A stretch of DNA of 64,000 nucleotides, from assembly GCA_963735005.1 (NCBI GenBank), contig CAVTJA010000013.1:1-64000 (forward strand), given 5' to 3'. Source of the stretch: WTKG01 sp963735005. Its GTDB lineage: Bacteria > Actinomycetota > Actinomycetes > Actinomycetales > Demequinaceae. Position 1 is the first letter of the stretch, and each line of letters begins with the position of its first letter. A program made the position numbers and the translations under genes. Shown piece after piece: positions 54,949-63,956 of this stretch. Below the pieces are notes generated by a model. That model was not told where the DNA came from and did no database searches. It worked only from the letters and a program-made list of their open reading frames with translations.

Positions 54949-55631
54949 TCGCTGTCACCCCGGCGTCCCCGGCCGCGGCGGCCGCGTGCACCGCGCGGGC
55001 CGCGTTCGGCGTGATCCGAGTGATCGCCGTGATCGCCACGACCGCCCGGCCCGTGGCCGCGTCCGCGTCCGCGACCCCGGCCGCCGCGTGGTCCGCCGGG
55101 GCCGGAGCCGGAGCCGAAGCCGCGACCCCGTCCGCCGCGTCGTGCCTCGAGGTCCACTCCGAGCTCGGTGAGGTTGGCGTCGATGGTCGCAAGGACGCGG
55201 TTGACGGCCTCGATGTCGGCGGGGCTAGCGCCTGCGGTGAGCTTGTCGATTTCGCCGTCCATGCGGGTGTGCTGCTCGGCGATCAGGGCGGCGGCCTTGT
55301 CGGTCATGGTGACGATGATGCGGCGGCCGTCGTCGGGATCGTCGGCGCGGGTGATGAGCCCGTCGTCTTCCATCTGTTCAAGCCTGCGCGTGAGGGTAGA
55401 GCCGGCGACGCCAGCCCACCGGGCGAGTTGGGCCTGCGTGGTGGGGCCGCACTTGTGCAGCATGCGCAGGACGTGCCAGGAGCTCATGCCACCGGGAACC
55501 TCGCCCACGTTGGTCTCTAAGTAGCGGCGCATCGCGTGCGCCGTGCGGGCCATGGATCGAACAATGTTGTCCTGGCCGGGCTGAGGGCTGGCGCCCTCGG
55601 TGTCGTCTGGGGTGTTGCTGTTGGTAGCCAT
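54945..55631 (-). CDS. MarR family regulator with Arg/Gly-rich tail
   Basis: A 228-residue protein. The first 160 residues are a winged-helix MarR domain (MSSWHVLRMLHKCGPTTQAQLA, GVAGSTLTRRLEQMEDDGLI, DPDDGRRIIVTMTDKA). The last 65 residues are a Gly/Arg low-complexity tail (RGGRGRGF, GGRGRGRGRGHGPGG, GDHGDHSDHAE), about half as long again as a normal MarR and resembling RGG-box nucleic-acid-binding tails. AAGGAGTAG precedes ATG 55631. It likely represses its own operon with the exporter; a palindrome upstream could be the operator. Confidence 0.9.
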   Translation of the reverse strand: MATNSNTPDDTEGASPQPGQDNIVRSMARTAHAMRRYLETNVGEVPGGMSSWHVLRMLHKCGPTTQAQLARWAGVAGSTLTRRLEQMEDDGLITRADDPDDGRRIIVTMTDKAAALIAEQHTRMDGEIDKLTAGASPADIEAVNRVLATIDANLTELGVDLEARRGGRGRGFGSGSGPGGPRGGRGRGRGRGHGPGGRGDHGDHSDHAERGPRGARGRRGRGRRGDSE

Positions 55632-55687
55632 GGGCTACTCCTTGGTGCTACTGAACTAGGCTCTCGCGAGCCGGCCAACGTTCATTC

Positions 55688-55701
55688 GTTAGCCAACTAA
55701 C
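55688..55701. promoter_or_regulatory. candidate MarR operator
   Basis: GTTAGCCAACTAAC is an inverted repeat GTTAG-N4-CTAAC, 57 bp upstream of the marR start and about 104 bp upstream of the divergent secreted-protein gene. TTAG/CTAA half-sites are common in MarR operators. Confidence 0.55.
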
Positions 55702-55804
55702 AAGTTATCACGCTTGCGCTAGGTGTCAAATCGCCTCGCCACCTTGTCAACCATTCGGCACCTCCCGCGCGTCTTATGGGCAACAGACGCTCAAAGGAGC
55801 AGCC

Positions 55805-57361
55805 ATGAAGAAGCTAGCCCGCCTTACCCTCATTCTCACCGCAACCACGGCATTCATGATCCCCGCCGCCGCAGCGCAAGCGTACGCGGAATGCGGCATG
55901 ACGGTCACCGTGCCCGGCACGGTCGTCACATTGACGCACGACCTCTATTGCGACGGCAGCGCAATCACCGTATGGGCAAACAACGTCTCGGTCGATCTCG
56001 CCGGGCACCTCATCAAGGGTTCTCGACGATCGGACGACCCGTGGGAGCCGGTGGACCCGACCGGCACCGCGAACGTTGGCGTGCGCATCTTCACGGCGAC
56101 CAACGTTCGGGTGACCGGCGGGAGCATCTACGGCTTCGACATCGGAATCGTGACGAGCGCCGCATCCGCGGTTCTGGTCACCGATGTTGCAATCGATGCG
56201 CCGGCTCACTTCGGAATGTGGTCGTTCAACACCCGGGGCCTCCGGGTCGAACGGTCGGTGCTCACCGGACCGTGGGTTCTCGATCCCGCCTACCCCCCCG
56301 CCGGCGACGTCACGTATGCTCACGGCATTTCTCTGGATCGCTCGCAGAACACGGCCGTGCTCAACACCACGGTCCGCGGCTTCGACGGAGACGGCATCCA
56401 CTCCGAACGCCAAGATGGTCTGGTCCTCTCGGGCGTCGCCATTGCCGACAACTCAGGCAATGGCCTGGCCACGCGGAACACGACCGGCAATACCACCATT
56501 GGGACGTCCTCCTTCGCCCGCAACGAGATTGGCGTGGCGATCACCGATCACGACAGGTCGGGGCTGCTTCGACTCACCGACGTCACCGCCGCCAACAATC
56601 GCCGCCACGGCGTGGAACTCTCCGGCGTTGGGCGCTCCATCCTCACTCGCGTGACCGCGCCCGCCAATGGCGGCGCCGGAATCTGGCTCAATTCCGCGAC
56701 CGAGCCGTACGGCCCGAATTACCTCCCCTACTTAGCCACGATCACCGACTCGGAGGCAGACGACAACGGGCAAGACGGATTCACCTTGGTCGGCGCGGGC
56801 AACTGGACACTGACGCGCAACGGCGCGAGCCGGAACGCTTTCAACGGGTTCTACGTCAGCGGCGACGGCAGCCAGATGACGTCTGCCGGGAACTCCGCAC
56901 AGCGCAACGGCAACTCCGGGTATGCCTGGGACGAGGGCGCGCAGGGATCGTCCTCCGACGACACGGCTGTCAAGAACGCTCACGACGGCATGGACCTCGG
57001 GTCCGGCCCCGGGACTTCGATTGTGGTGTCAGGGCTCGCGTCGCGCGCGAACGGTAGTCATGGACTCGCGGTTTCGTCGGGCACGGTTCGCGTGGCGGAC
57101 GGCAGCTTGTCGGCCAACAGCGGCGACGGCGTTTGGGTCACGTCGGGCGCAATCGTTTCGTTGGAGCACGTCACCGCGAACAAGAACCGCAAGAGCGGGT
57201 TCGCCTTCACCGCGGGGTCTGCTGGTGACGGCATTCGACTCAGGGCCATCAAGAACGGTCGGTTCGGCCTCTGCGTGGCAAGCTCCAGCACGTTTCACAA
57301 CCGTGCTCCGCACGTGTTCCGGTACAACCGCATGGCGCAGGTGGGCCACCTCTGCGACTAA
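55805..57361 (+). CDS. secreted right-handed beta-helix protein
   Basis: A 518-residue exported protein. The signal peptide (residues 1-28) ends at AYA. The mature chain is a parallel beta-helix of Gly/Asn/Asp-rich rungs (NVSVDLAGHLIKG, NVRVTGGSIYGFDIGIV, GDGIHSERQDGLVLSGVAI, NSGNGLATRNTTGN) as in pectate-lyase/NosD-type folds. AAGGAGCAG precedes ATG 55805. Four cysteines are spread through the chain. Without clear catalytic residues it may be a polysaccharide lyase-like enzyme or a binding protein. Confidence 0.8.
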   Translation: MKKLARLTLILTATTAFMIPAAAAQAYAECGMTVTVPGTVVTLTHDLYCDGSAITVWANNVSVDLAGHLIKGSRRSDDPWEPVDPTGTANVGVRIFTATNVRVTGGSIYGFDIGIVTSAASAVLVTDVAIDAPAHFGMWSFNTRGLRVERSVLTGPWVLDPAYPPAGDVTYAHGISLDRSQNTAVLNTTVRGFDGDGIHSERQDGLVLSGVAIADNSGNGLATRNTTGNTTIGTSSFARNEIGVAITDHDRSGLLRLTDVTAANNRRHGVELSGVGRSILTRVTAPANGGAGIWLNSATEPYGPNYLPYLATITDSEADDNGQDGFTLVGAGNWTLTRNGASRNAFNGFYVSGDGSQMTSAGNSAQRNGNSGYAWDEGAQGSSSDDTAVKNAHDGMDLGSGPGTSIVVSGLASRANGSHGLAVSSGTVRVADGSLSANSGDGVWVTSGAIVSLEHVTANKNRKSGFAFTAGSAGDGIRLRAIKNGRFGLCVASSSTFHNRAPHVFRYNRMAQVGHLCD

Positions 57362-57384
57362 CGGTTCGAACACTCTGCAGGGAC

Positions 57385-57424
57385 GTACGGGGGGCATGCC
57401 ACACTTGCGGCATGCCCCCCGTAC
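57385..57424. other. perfect 16-bp hairpin covering trmL start codon
   Basis: Arms 57385-57400 and 57409-57424 are exact complements (GTACGGGGGGCATGCC with its reverse complement) around an 8-nt loop. ATG 57412 lies in the right arm. It begins 23 nt after the upstream stop, so it could also act as a terminator of that gene, though without a T-tract. Confidence 0.85.
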
Positions 57425-57888
57425 CGTCGATCGCGTTCTACGAGCCGCGCATCCCCCAGAACACCGGGAACGCCATCCGGCTCTCCGCCGCCACCGGCGC
57501 CCACCTGCACCTGGTCGAGCCGCTCGGCTTCGAGATGGACGAGCCCCGCCTCAAGCGCGCAGGCCTCGACTATCACGACCTCGCCACCGTAACCGTGCAC
57601 CCGGACCTCGAGGCGCTGCTTGCCACGCAGCCGGAGTCGCGCGTGTTCGCATTCACGACCGGCGCGACCACCGTCCACAGCGACGTTGCGTACGCCTCTG
57701 ACGACATTCTGCTCTTCGGCCCGGAGCCCACCGGCCTGCCCGACGACGCGCTCGCGCACCCGCGCGTCACGGACCGCGTGCGCATCCCCATGCTCAAGGG
57801 ACGACGCTCGCTCAACATCACGTCGAGCGCGTCGGTTGCGATTTACGAGGCGTGGCGGCAGCTTGGCTACCCGGGCGCTGCCGGCTAA
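57412..57888 (+). CDS. trmL: tRNA (cytidine/uridine-34 2'-O)-methyltransferase
   Basis: A 158-residue SPOUT methyltransferase of the TrmL (YibK) type, which methylates the wobble base of leucine tRNAs using SAM. Motifs: FYEPRIPQNTGNAIRL, LVEPLGF, LKRAGLDYHDL, LLFGPEPTGLP and the knot IPMLKGRRSLNITSSASVAIYEAW. Length is typical. ATG 57412 is inside a perfect hairpin and lacks an upstream ribosome-binding site, so a leaderless transcript is likely. Confidence 0.93.
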   Translation: MPPVPSIAFYEPRIPQNTGNAIRLSAATGAHLHLVEPLGFEMDEPRLKRAGLDYHDLATVTVHPDLEALLATQPESRVFAFTTGATTVHSDVAYASDDILLFGPEPTGLPDDALAHPRVTDRVRIPMLKGRRSLNITSSASVAIYEAWRQLGYPGAAG

Positions 57889-57951
57889 CGCGTTTCCACA
57901 GATCGCCGCGAGCGCCTGCGAACTCGTTGTGTCGATCGATATGGTCCGAGC

Positions 57952-58587
57952 ATGGACAGCAACACATATGTAGTGCGATTCGTCGCCTTCGTCGGGCTTG
58001 TCTCGGTGGCGGCGCTGGCGGCTTGTACCGGCCAGGCGCCGGGCGCGCCGGGGGCGATCTCCTCGCCTCCGCCCACCGTCCCGGCGCCGGTCACGTCGGC
58101 GCCTCCGAGTGCGCAGACTCCGCAGAGAACGCCGACGCCGCTGACGACCGCTGAACTGCGGGAATTGCTGCCGAGCGAAGCCGCATCCGCCGAGCGCGAA
58201 GGCGCTATCGCCACCGCGAAGTTCTTCATCAAGCTGCGCGGCGACCTCTACGACGGCGAAGGCTTCGATGTCTGGAAGGAGTTGTCGACGGACAACTGCA
58301 CGTTCTGCCAGGACGAGTTCGACGAGATTCTGTCGTTCGTCGAGGCTGGCGGCTACCGCACCGGCGGCGACGTCCACTTCGAAAAGAACAAGACGCGCTT
58401 CGGCACGAGCACGGAGTACGGGCTGCCTGTCGTCGTGCTGGTGTTCCGCGTGGACGAGTCGACGGACTACTCCGGAGACGGCACCAGCGAGGACTTCAAC
58501 GCGCAGCGCGTCAAGGTAGCGATCGAGATGCTGCGCTTCGGCAACATCTGGCGGATCAACCGACTCGAGGTGAAGTGGGCCCGCTAG
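57952..58587 (+). CDS. DUF6318-like lipoprotein
   Basis: A 211-residue lipoprotein. The signal ends at the lipobox ALAAC. A Pro/Ala/Thr-rich spacer of about 40 residues follows, then a compact domain: GAIATAKFFIKLRGDLYDGEGFDVWKELSTDNCTFCQDEFD, with a CTFC pair, a GG motif and a closing strand. The pattern matches the DUF6318 type of actinobacterial lipoproteins, which resemble NTF2-like folds. Function unknown. Confidence 0.75.
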   Translation: MDSNTYVVRFVAFVGLVSVAALAACTGQAPGAPGAISSPPPTVPAPVTSAPPSAQTPQRTPTPLTTAELRELLPSEAASAEREGAIATAKFFIKLRGDLYDGEGFDVWKELSTDNCTFCQDEFDEILSFVEAGGYRTGGDVHFEKNKTRFGTSTEYGLPVVVLVFRVDESTDYSGDGTSEDFNAQRVKVAIEMLRFGNIWRINRLEVKWAR

Positions 58588-58709
58588 ATTCTGGGCGGCT
58601 CCGGCACCAGGACCACGCCCCTCGTCCTCCCGCTCGCGCCACGCGCCACGCGTCACGGCGGCTAGGGTGACGTGAGCGGCGCCCGCCGCGTCGACCGATG
58701 GGAGCCGCC

Positions 58710-59435
58710 GTGAGTGCCAGGTTCGAGGAGCTCGGCTGGGCAAAGACCCCCATCGGCGAGGTCGCGCTGCGCCGCCGCCTTGACCCCGTGACCAAGCAGG
58801 ACGTCTTCGAGGTCAAGCTCAACGACGAGTGGCTCATGTCCAGCCAGTTCAACGTGGCCGAGATCGCGCTGTCCCGCATCGCGCTCGCGCGGCTAACGGG
58901 CGACGGCCCGTTCGATGCCGTCGTCGGCGGGCTTGGCCTTGGCTACACGGCGGAGCGCGCGCTCGAGGACCCGCGGGTGCGCGAGGTCGCGGTCGTGGAG
59001 CTGCTCCAGCCGGTGATCGACTGGCACCGCGAGGGCCTGGTGCCCGTGGGCCCCGCACTCACGGGTGACGACCGCTGCCGCCTGGTGCAAGGCGACTTCT
59101 TCGCGATGTCGTACGGCGAGGGCTACGACCCTTCTCGCCCTGGGCGCCTGTGGGACGCCGTGATCCTGGACATCGACCACTCCCCCGTCCACGTGCTCGA
59201 CGACGGCAGCGCGGGCTTCTACGGCGCCGACGGCATGGCGGCCCTCGCCCGGCATCTGCGCCCCGGCGGCGTGTACGCGATGTGGTCGAACGACCCGCCG
59301 GACCGCACTTACCTAGCGACCCTCGACAAGGTGTTCGCGGACGTCGCGGCCGAGGTCATCACATTCCCCAACCCCTTGCAGGGCCGGGACGCGACGGCCA
59401 CAATCTACTCGGCCGTCACTCCTTCGTCACGTTGA
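58710..59435 (+). CDS. spermidine-synthase-like methyltransferase-fold protein
   Basis: A 241-residue protein with a SAM-type Rossmann fold: VVGGLGLGYTAERAL (nucleotide loop), VAVVELLQPVIDWH, then DAVILDIDHSP and a C-terminal strand pair. The order matches spermidine-synthase-like proteins rather than small-molecule methyltransferases. GTG 58710 is chosen because GGGAG lies 5 nt upstream; ATG 58698 would overlap that site. Activity unknown. It overlaps the convergent small gene by 20 bp. Confidence 0.82.
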   Translation: MSARFEELGWAKTPIGEVALRRRLDPVTKQDVFEVKLNDEWLMSSQFNVAEIALSRIALARLTGDGPFDAVVGGLGLGYTAERALEDPRVREVAVVELLQPVIDWHREGLVPVGPALTGDDRCRLVQGDFFAMSYGEGYDPSRPGRLWDAVILDIDHSPVHVLDDGSAGFYGADGMAALARHLRPGGVYAMWSNDPPDRTYLATLDKVFADVAAEVITFPNPLQGRDATATIYSAVTPSSR

Positions 59436-59682
59436 CGTACGGCGCGCGCACTTCCGGCTTGTTGTCGTTGCGTCCGTCGATCTCCCGCCGGTAGCTGGTG
59501 ACGTGGGCCTTAAAGGCGTCTTCGACCTTGAGGTCGTCTACCTTGTAGGCGACGACCCGCTCAGGCATATAGCGCGCGTTTGCATTGCGGTACTTGGCCT
59601 TGATTCGGGCGTACACGAACCACCCCGCCGCCGGGCCCGCGGAGAGCAGGCCGATGACGACCTCGCCGCCTGAGTCACTCAT
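59416..59682 (-). CDS. small single-helix membrane protein
   Basis: An 88-residue protein with one transmembrane helix near residues 8-25 and a basic cytoplasmic tail (RIKAKYRNANARY). AGGAG precedes ATG 59682. It follows the zinc-ribbon gene by 21 bp on the same strand and is probably in the same transcript. Confidence 0.72.
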   Translation of the reverse strand: MSDSGGEVVIGLLSAGPAAGWFVYARIKAKYRNANARYMPERVVAYKVDDLKVEDAFKAHVTSYRREIDGRNDNKPEVRAPYVNVTKE

Positions 59683-59703
59683 TGCTCGCTCCTGTCACAC
59701 ACG

Positions 59704-61119
59704 TCAGCCTCCGAACATCAGCGCGGCGGCGATCGGCCAGGTGATGATCGACACACCGATCGCCGTAGCCCACGCAGCCAGCGCGGCCTTGCCGCGGTTC
59801 ACCGGCACGCTGCCCATCGTGGCGCCCGTGCGGCCATTCACGGCAATGTAGTGGGTGATCTGCTGGCCGTCGCGGTTCTCAACGAAGCCGTACAGCCACA
59901 CCGGGAGCAGCACGGCGGTCCAGCGGCTGCCCTTAATATGCACCTGCTCGGCCTCCCACCGCACGCCGCGGTTGTAGCCGCGGATCGAGTCCGCGACGGC
60001 GCTGCGGCAAATGGTCAGGAAGTGCTTCGACGCGTAGCCGGTGGCGTCGTCCACGTCCATGTCGCGCCGTTCCGAGGTGTACGCGTCGCCAAGGAAGCTC
60101 GCGTCAAAGCGCTGGATGTCCTTGACGTCGAACGGCAGCACCGCGTTGATGATGTTGTTGGTGCTGATCTCGGACCTGATATTGACCTTGTCCGACGCAG
60201 TCTCGACCACGACGTCGTCCACCTCGATCGCGACGTGGCGCGTGACGGTGAAGGCGTCGGACTTGTACATCGTCTGGGACTTGCCCATCGGGATGCGGTG
60301 CCTGAGCACCTCGCCAACGCCGTCGAGCCGGATCATCATGTTGCCGTCCACCGTCATGTACGGCAAGTACACGCCCATGATGTTTTCAAGGCGGAAGCCC
60401 TCGCTGAAGGCGGGTAGCGCGAACGCCTTGCGCTCGGTGACGAACGCGGCGATCTTCTGCATCGCGCGCTCGCGCGAGACGGCGAACGGGAGGATGCCGT
60501 CCGGGACAGCCCCGTTGGGGATGCGGTCGTTGAGTGACAGCACGTGCTTGCACCAGTGGCAGCGAGCGTTGAGAGTGTGGTCGGTATCCACCACGACCTC
60601 GGCGCCGCACCCGGAGCACTTCATGGTCACGAGCGCGCTGTCGTCGGTGATGTCGATCGCGGCCGACGTCATTGTGGTGCCGTGAAGGTCGCCGATGCCG
60701 CGGCTGAGCCCCATCAGGTCGTCGAGCCTGGGCGGGGTCCACGTGTGGCGGCAAAACGCACACACAAACATGCCCGTCGCGGGGTCGGTCGAGACCTCGC
60801 TCGCGCCACACTTCTCGCAACGCACAACGCCGACGCCGGCGCCCTCGGGGGTCTCGAGGATGGTGACGGCGGGCTCGCCCTCCGGCGGGGCACTCGCGGC
60901 CGTTTCCGTCCCGGGCGCGGCGTTCGCAACGGGCGCGGCGTTCGCAACGGGCTCAGTGCTCGTGGCGGGCGCAACCGCGCCACCATCGAGCGCTGCGGCG
61001 AGGGCCGCCGCGGCGTCCTGACGAGTGTCCGCCGTCGCCCCCGCGGCCTGCACTGCCTTCTTCTTGTTGGCGGCGGCCGGCTTCGACGCCGGCTCGCCCG
61101 CCTTACCGGTGGTCGCCAC
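59704..61119 (-). CDS. zinc-ribbon membrane protein, partner of SPFH protein
   Basis: A 471-residue protein. The first 90 residues are an Ala/Pro-rich linker (PVANAAPVANAAP). Two zinc ribbons follow: CEKCGASE...CAFCRHTW (about 99-125) and CSGCGAEV...CHWCKHVL (about 168-193), TFIIB-like in spacing. A large domain of about 240 residues (GVYLPYMTVDGNMMIRLDG, TASDKVNIRSEISTNNIINAV) and two C-terminal helices end the chain. GTG 61119 is the start. It lies directly after the SPFH gene, a pairing seen repeatedly in actinobacteria. Function unknown; likely a membrane-stress or scaffold complex. Confidence 0.8.
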   Translation of the reverse strand: MATTGKAGEPASKPAAANKKKAVQAAGATADTRQDAAAALAAALDGGAVAPATSTEPVANAAPVANAAPGTETAASAPPEGEPAVTILETPEGAGVGVVRCEKCGASEVSTDPATGMFVCAFCRHTWTPPRLDDLMGLSRGIGDLHGTTMTSAAIDITDDSALVTMKCSGCGAEVVVDTDHTLNARCHWCKHVLSLNDRIPNGAVPDGILPFAVSRERAMQKIAAFVTERKAFALPAFSEGFRLENIMGVYLPYMTVDGNMMIRLDGVGEVLRHRIPMGKSQTMYKSDAFTVTRHVAIEVDDVVVETASDKVNIRSEISTNNIINAVLPFDVKDIQRFDASFLGDAYTSERRDMDVDDATGYASKHFLTICRSAVADSIRGYNRGVRWEAEQVHIKGSRWTAVLLPVWLYGFVENRDGQQITHYIAVNGRTGATMGSVPVNRGKAALAAWATAIGVSIITWPIAAALMFGG

Positions 61120-61128
61120 GCTCGGGCC

Positions 61129-62319
61129 CTAGAGCCCCAGCGTCTTCTTCTTCAGGGCGTCGTAGTCGTCCTGCGTGATCAGTCCGTCGTCGAGCATCTG
61201 CTTGTACTTCGCAAGCTCCGTCGCCGGGTCGACGGGGGCTGAGGCGCCGCCCGTCTGGTTCGCCGCGACTCCCACGATGCCGCCGGGCGTCTGCGGGACG
61301 AGCCCGCCAATCGCGCCCATGCCCACGCCCATCATCGCCAGGCCGGTGCCGCCGCCGGTGTCGCCGGCAGCCTCGACGCCGCGCGCGACGGACTGCTTGA
61401 GGAAGGTGTCGGAGCGGCCGCCGCTGAGGGCATCGGCCTTCCGCACGTCGGACAGCAGCGCCGTGGTGTCCTCGTCGTACTCGATCGAGACGATGGTCGC
61501 CTTGGCGATGGTGAGGCCGCGCTCGGACGTCCACTTGTAGTTCGCCTCAACCTCGCCCGTGAGCGACTGAGCGAAGCCCACGGAGTCGCCCTGGATGCGG
61601 GTGATGCGGTGCTCCTTGTCGCCGTCGTTCACGTAGCGCGAGAACGCACCTGCGAGCGAGCCGACGACCTCGTTGAACAGCTGCTCGGAGACGGGGTTGG
61701 ACGTCTCGGTGATGTCGAACTGGGGAGCGCCGGCGCCGATGTATGACGCGGGCACGAGCGACTTCACGAAAAGGATCGGGTCCACGACCTTAAGCACGTA
61801 GGTGCCGCGGGTGAGCGCGCCGGCCTGGGCGTTCAGGTAGGCGTCGTCCCAATAGATGGCGCTCTGGGTGCCGAACTTGTTGTCCGGGATCTCCTTGAGG
61901 TTCACGTAGATCGCGACCTGCTGGCTGCCGGGCTGGCCGCCGAACTTGAAGCGTTCCCACGAGGTCTTGAAGGTCGAGCTGAAGATGCCGCCGCCGGAGA
62001 ACACAGACTTGGCGTTCTGGTCCGCGGTGTCCCACCGGTACGCGCCGGATTCGCCGATCACGCCGGTGACCTTGCCGTCCTGGAAGGTCAGCAGGCCGTA
62101 GCCCTCGGGAACCACCACGACCGAGCCGTTGGTGATGATGTTCTGGGAGCCGCGCACATTCTCGCCACGGCCCGCGTTGGTGCGCTGGAGCACCGCGGGG
62201 AAGGTAACGGCGGTGTCCGCGACGCCCGCGGGCGGGACGAGAAACTCGAGCCACTGGTCGCCGAATGTCGACGACAATGCGTCGCCTGCTGCGCTTGCGA
62301 GAATCCTGATGAAGCCCAT
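61129..62319 (-). CDS. SPFH-domain protein with C-terminal SHOCT motif
   Basis: A 396-residue protein of the virion-core/YdjI-like SPFH type. The SPFH core runs about 40-300 (GSVVVVPEGYGLLTFQDGKV, WDTADQNAKSVFSGGG, VYVNLKEIPDNKFGT). A Gly-rich linker follows, and the last 30 residues are a SHOCT-like helical motif (ELAKYKQMLDDGLITQDDYD). There is no N-terminal transmembrane helix. ATG 62319 is the first gene of a three-gene unit with the zinc-ribbon protein and a small membrane protein. SPFH proteins form membrane-associated oligomers. Confidence 0.87.
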   Translation of the reverse strand: MGFIRILASAAGDALSSTFGDQWLEFLVPPAGVADTAVTFPAVLQRTNAGRGENVRGSQNIITNGSVVVVPEGYGLLTFQDGKVTGVIGESGAYRWDTADQNAKSVFSGGGIFSSTFKTSWERFKFGGQPGSQQVAIYVNLKEIPDNKFGTQSAIYWDDAYLNAQAGALTRGTYVLKVVDPILFVKSLVPASYIGAGAPQFDITETSNPVSEQLFNEVVGSLAGAFSRYVNDGDKEHRITRIQGDSVGFAQSLTGEVEANYKWTSERGLTIAKATIVSIEYDEDTTALLSDVRKADALSGGRSDTFLKQSVARGVEAAGDTGGGTGLAMMGVGMGAIGGLVPQTPGGIVGVAANQTGGASAPVDPATELAKYKQMLDDGLITQDDYDALKKKTLGL

Positions 62320-62504
62320 GATCCAACCCGTCTGTCGCGGAGGGCCTCCGGGCGACCCTCATCACCGACGGCTAAGCGCCCAGCGCATCGCTACGCCGTA
62401 CGGCCCTGCACCGTCGCGCCGAACTTACCACGCGCGACGCGCGCCGTCGCGGCGAAAATGAGGGCCGACCTACGGGTCCATGCCGCGGCGGGCGCCGTGC
62501 GCAA

Positions 62505-63956
62505 CTACGGCGTGGGGGCGCGGTCGTCGTAGTCGCGGAAGCTCGCCCGCGGTGCAGTGTCTGGAAGAGCGCCGCCGCCGCCCGCGACCGCGAACCGCAC
62601 GCGCGCGAGGACAGCAATCAGCCCGATGATCGCCAGCCCGCCCAGTAGCGGCGGGAACCACAGCCCCACGGCCACCGCGAGCACGCCCACGTACATGTCA
62701 CCGACCCGCGGCCCGCCCGTGACGACCACGATGAACACGCCTTGCAGGCGGCCGCGCATGTGGTCGGGCGCGCCCTGGATGATGATCGTCTGCCGGAAGA
62801 TCGCGCTCACCTCGTCGGACGCGCCCATGCCCGCCATGGCAACCGCGAGCGCGACGAGGAACGGCCAGTGGATGCCGCCCCAGCCGGGCGCCGCATCGTG
62901 CCCCGACCGCTCGGCCCACAGCGCGATAGCGCCGAACGCCGCCGCGAAGCCGCCAAACACGGTGATCGCTCGGGTGATCGCGACCCCCTGCCGATGCACG
63001 CGCGCGATCCCGCCAGAGAACACGCTGGTAAGGATGGTGCCCGCGGCGCCGGCGGCCGTGAGCGCGCCAACGGTCAACGCGCCGCCACCCACCACCAGCG
63101 CGCCGAGCGCCGGGAACAGCGCGTAAGTGCGGCCAAAGGTCATCGCCACGATGTCGACGATGAAGCTCATGCGGATGTTCGGCGCGCGCTTGAGGAAGCT
63201 CAACCCCTCGCGCAGCACGGCCCACCCGGCCACGACCGGCTCGCCCAGGCGCGGCAGCCGCGGCAAACCCCAGATGCCCACGAACGCGGCGGTGAAGAGC
63301 AACGCATCTGTCGCGAAGGTCCACGGCAGGCCGACGCTCGCGGCGAGTACTCCCGCGAACGCGGGCCCCAGCGTCAGGGCGATTCCGAAGGAGATGCCGT
63401 TGAGGGCCACGGCGCGCGACACGAGGCGAGGCGGCAGGATGCGCGCCACGACCGAGGAGCCTGCCGCGTGCCGCACCGTCGCCGCGACCGCAGTGAGCGT
63501 CGTCGCGATGTAGAACGGCCACACGGAAATGTGGTCGCCGCCGCCGCGGCTCGAGATCGCGTCTGCCGTCGAGAGCGCGACGAGCGACAGCGTCGCGCCC
63601 CAGCCCGCGAGCGCCGCGATCATGAGCACGCGGCGGCGGTCGAAGACGTCGGCAAGCATCCCTCCCCACAACCCGGCCACGATCATCGGCGCCAGCGAGA
63701 TGCCGCCCACCAGCCCCACGGCAAAGGTGGACTCGGTGATGGCGTAGATCTGGATGCCGACCGCGACGTTCGTCATCCACGCCCCGACGGCGCCGATCGA
63801 GTTGCCGATCCACAGCCGCGCGAACGTCCGGTTCTCGCGCAGCGGCGCCAGGTCAACCAGGCGGCGTTTGCGCGCGGGCGCGCCGCCGGCGTCGGGCGAG
63901 GCGGGGGCCGATGCGTCGCCCGGCTCGGCCTCCGGGGCGGGGTCGGCGGGGGTCAC
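62505..63956 (-). CDS. MFS exporter (EntS/MFS_3-like)
   Basis: A 483-residue protein of 12 transmembrane helices after a 35-residue disordered, acidic N-terminus. LRENRTFARLWIGNSIGAVG and MVNVAVGIQIY-like helix 1-2 residues, GGMLADVFDRRRVLM (motif A) and AGSSVVARILPPRLVSRAVALNGISF are typical of the EntS/MFS_3 group of siderophore or drug exporters. GTG 63956 starts the gene close to the window end. No siderophore gene is in view, so the substrate is open. Confidence 0.88.
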   Translation of the reverse strand: MTPADPAPEAEPGDASAPASPDAGGAPARKRRLVDLAPLRENRTFARLWIGNSIGAVGAWMTNVAVGIQIYAITESTFAVGLVGGISLAPMIVAGLWGGMLADVFDRRRVLMIAALAGWGATLSLVALSTADAISSRGGGDHISVWPFYIATTLTAVAATVRHAAGSSVVARILPPRLVSRAVALNGISFGIALTLGPAFAGVLAASVGLPWTFATDALLFTAAFVGIWGLPRLPRLGEPVVAGWAVLREGLSFLKRAPNIRMSFIVDIVAMTFGRTYALFPALGALVVGGGALTVGALTAAGAAGTILTSVFSGGIARVHRQGVAITRAITVFGGFAAAFGAIALWAERSGHDAAPGWGGIHWPFLVALAVAMAGMGASDEVSAIFRQTIIIQGAPDHMRGRLQGVFIVVVTGGPRVGDMYVGVLAVAVGLWFPPLLGGLAIIGLIAVLARVRFAVAGGGGALPDTAPRASFRDYDDRAPTP

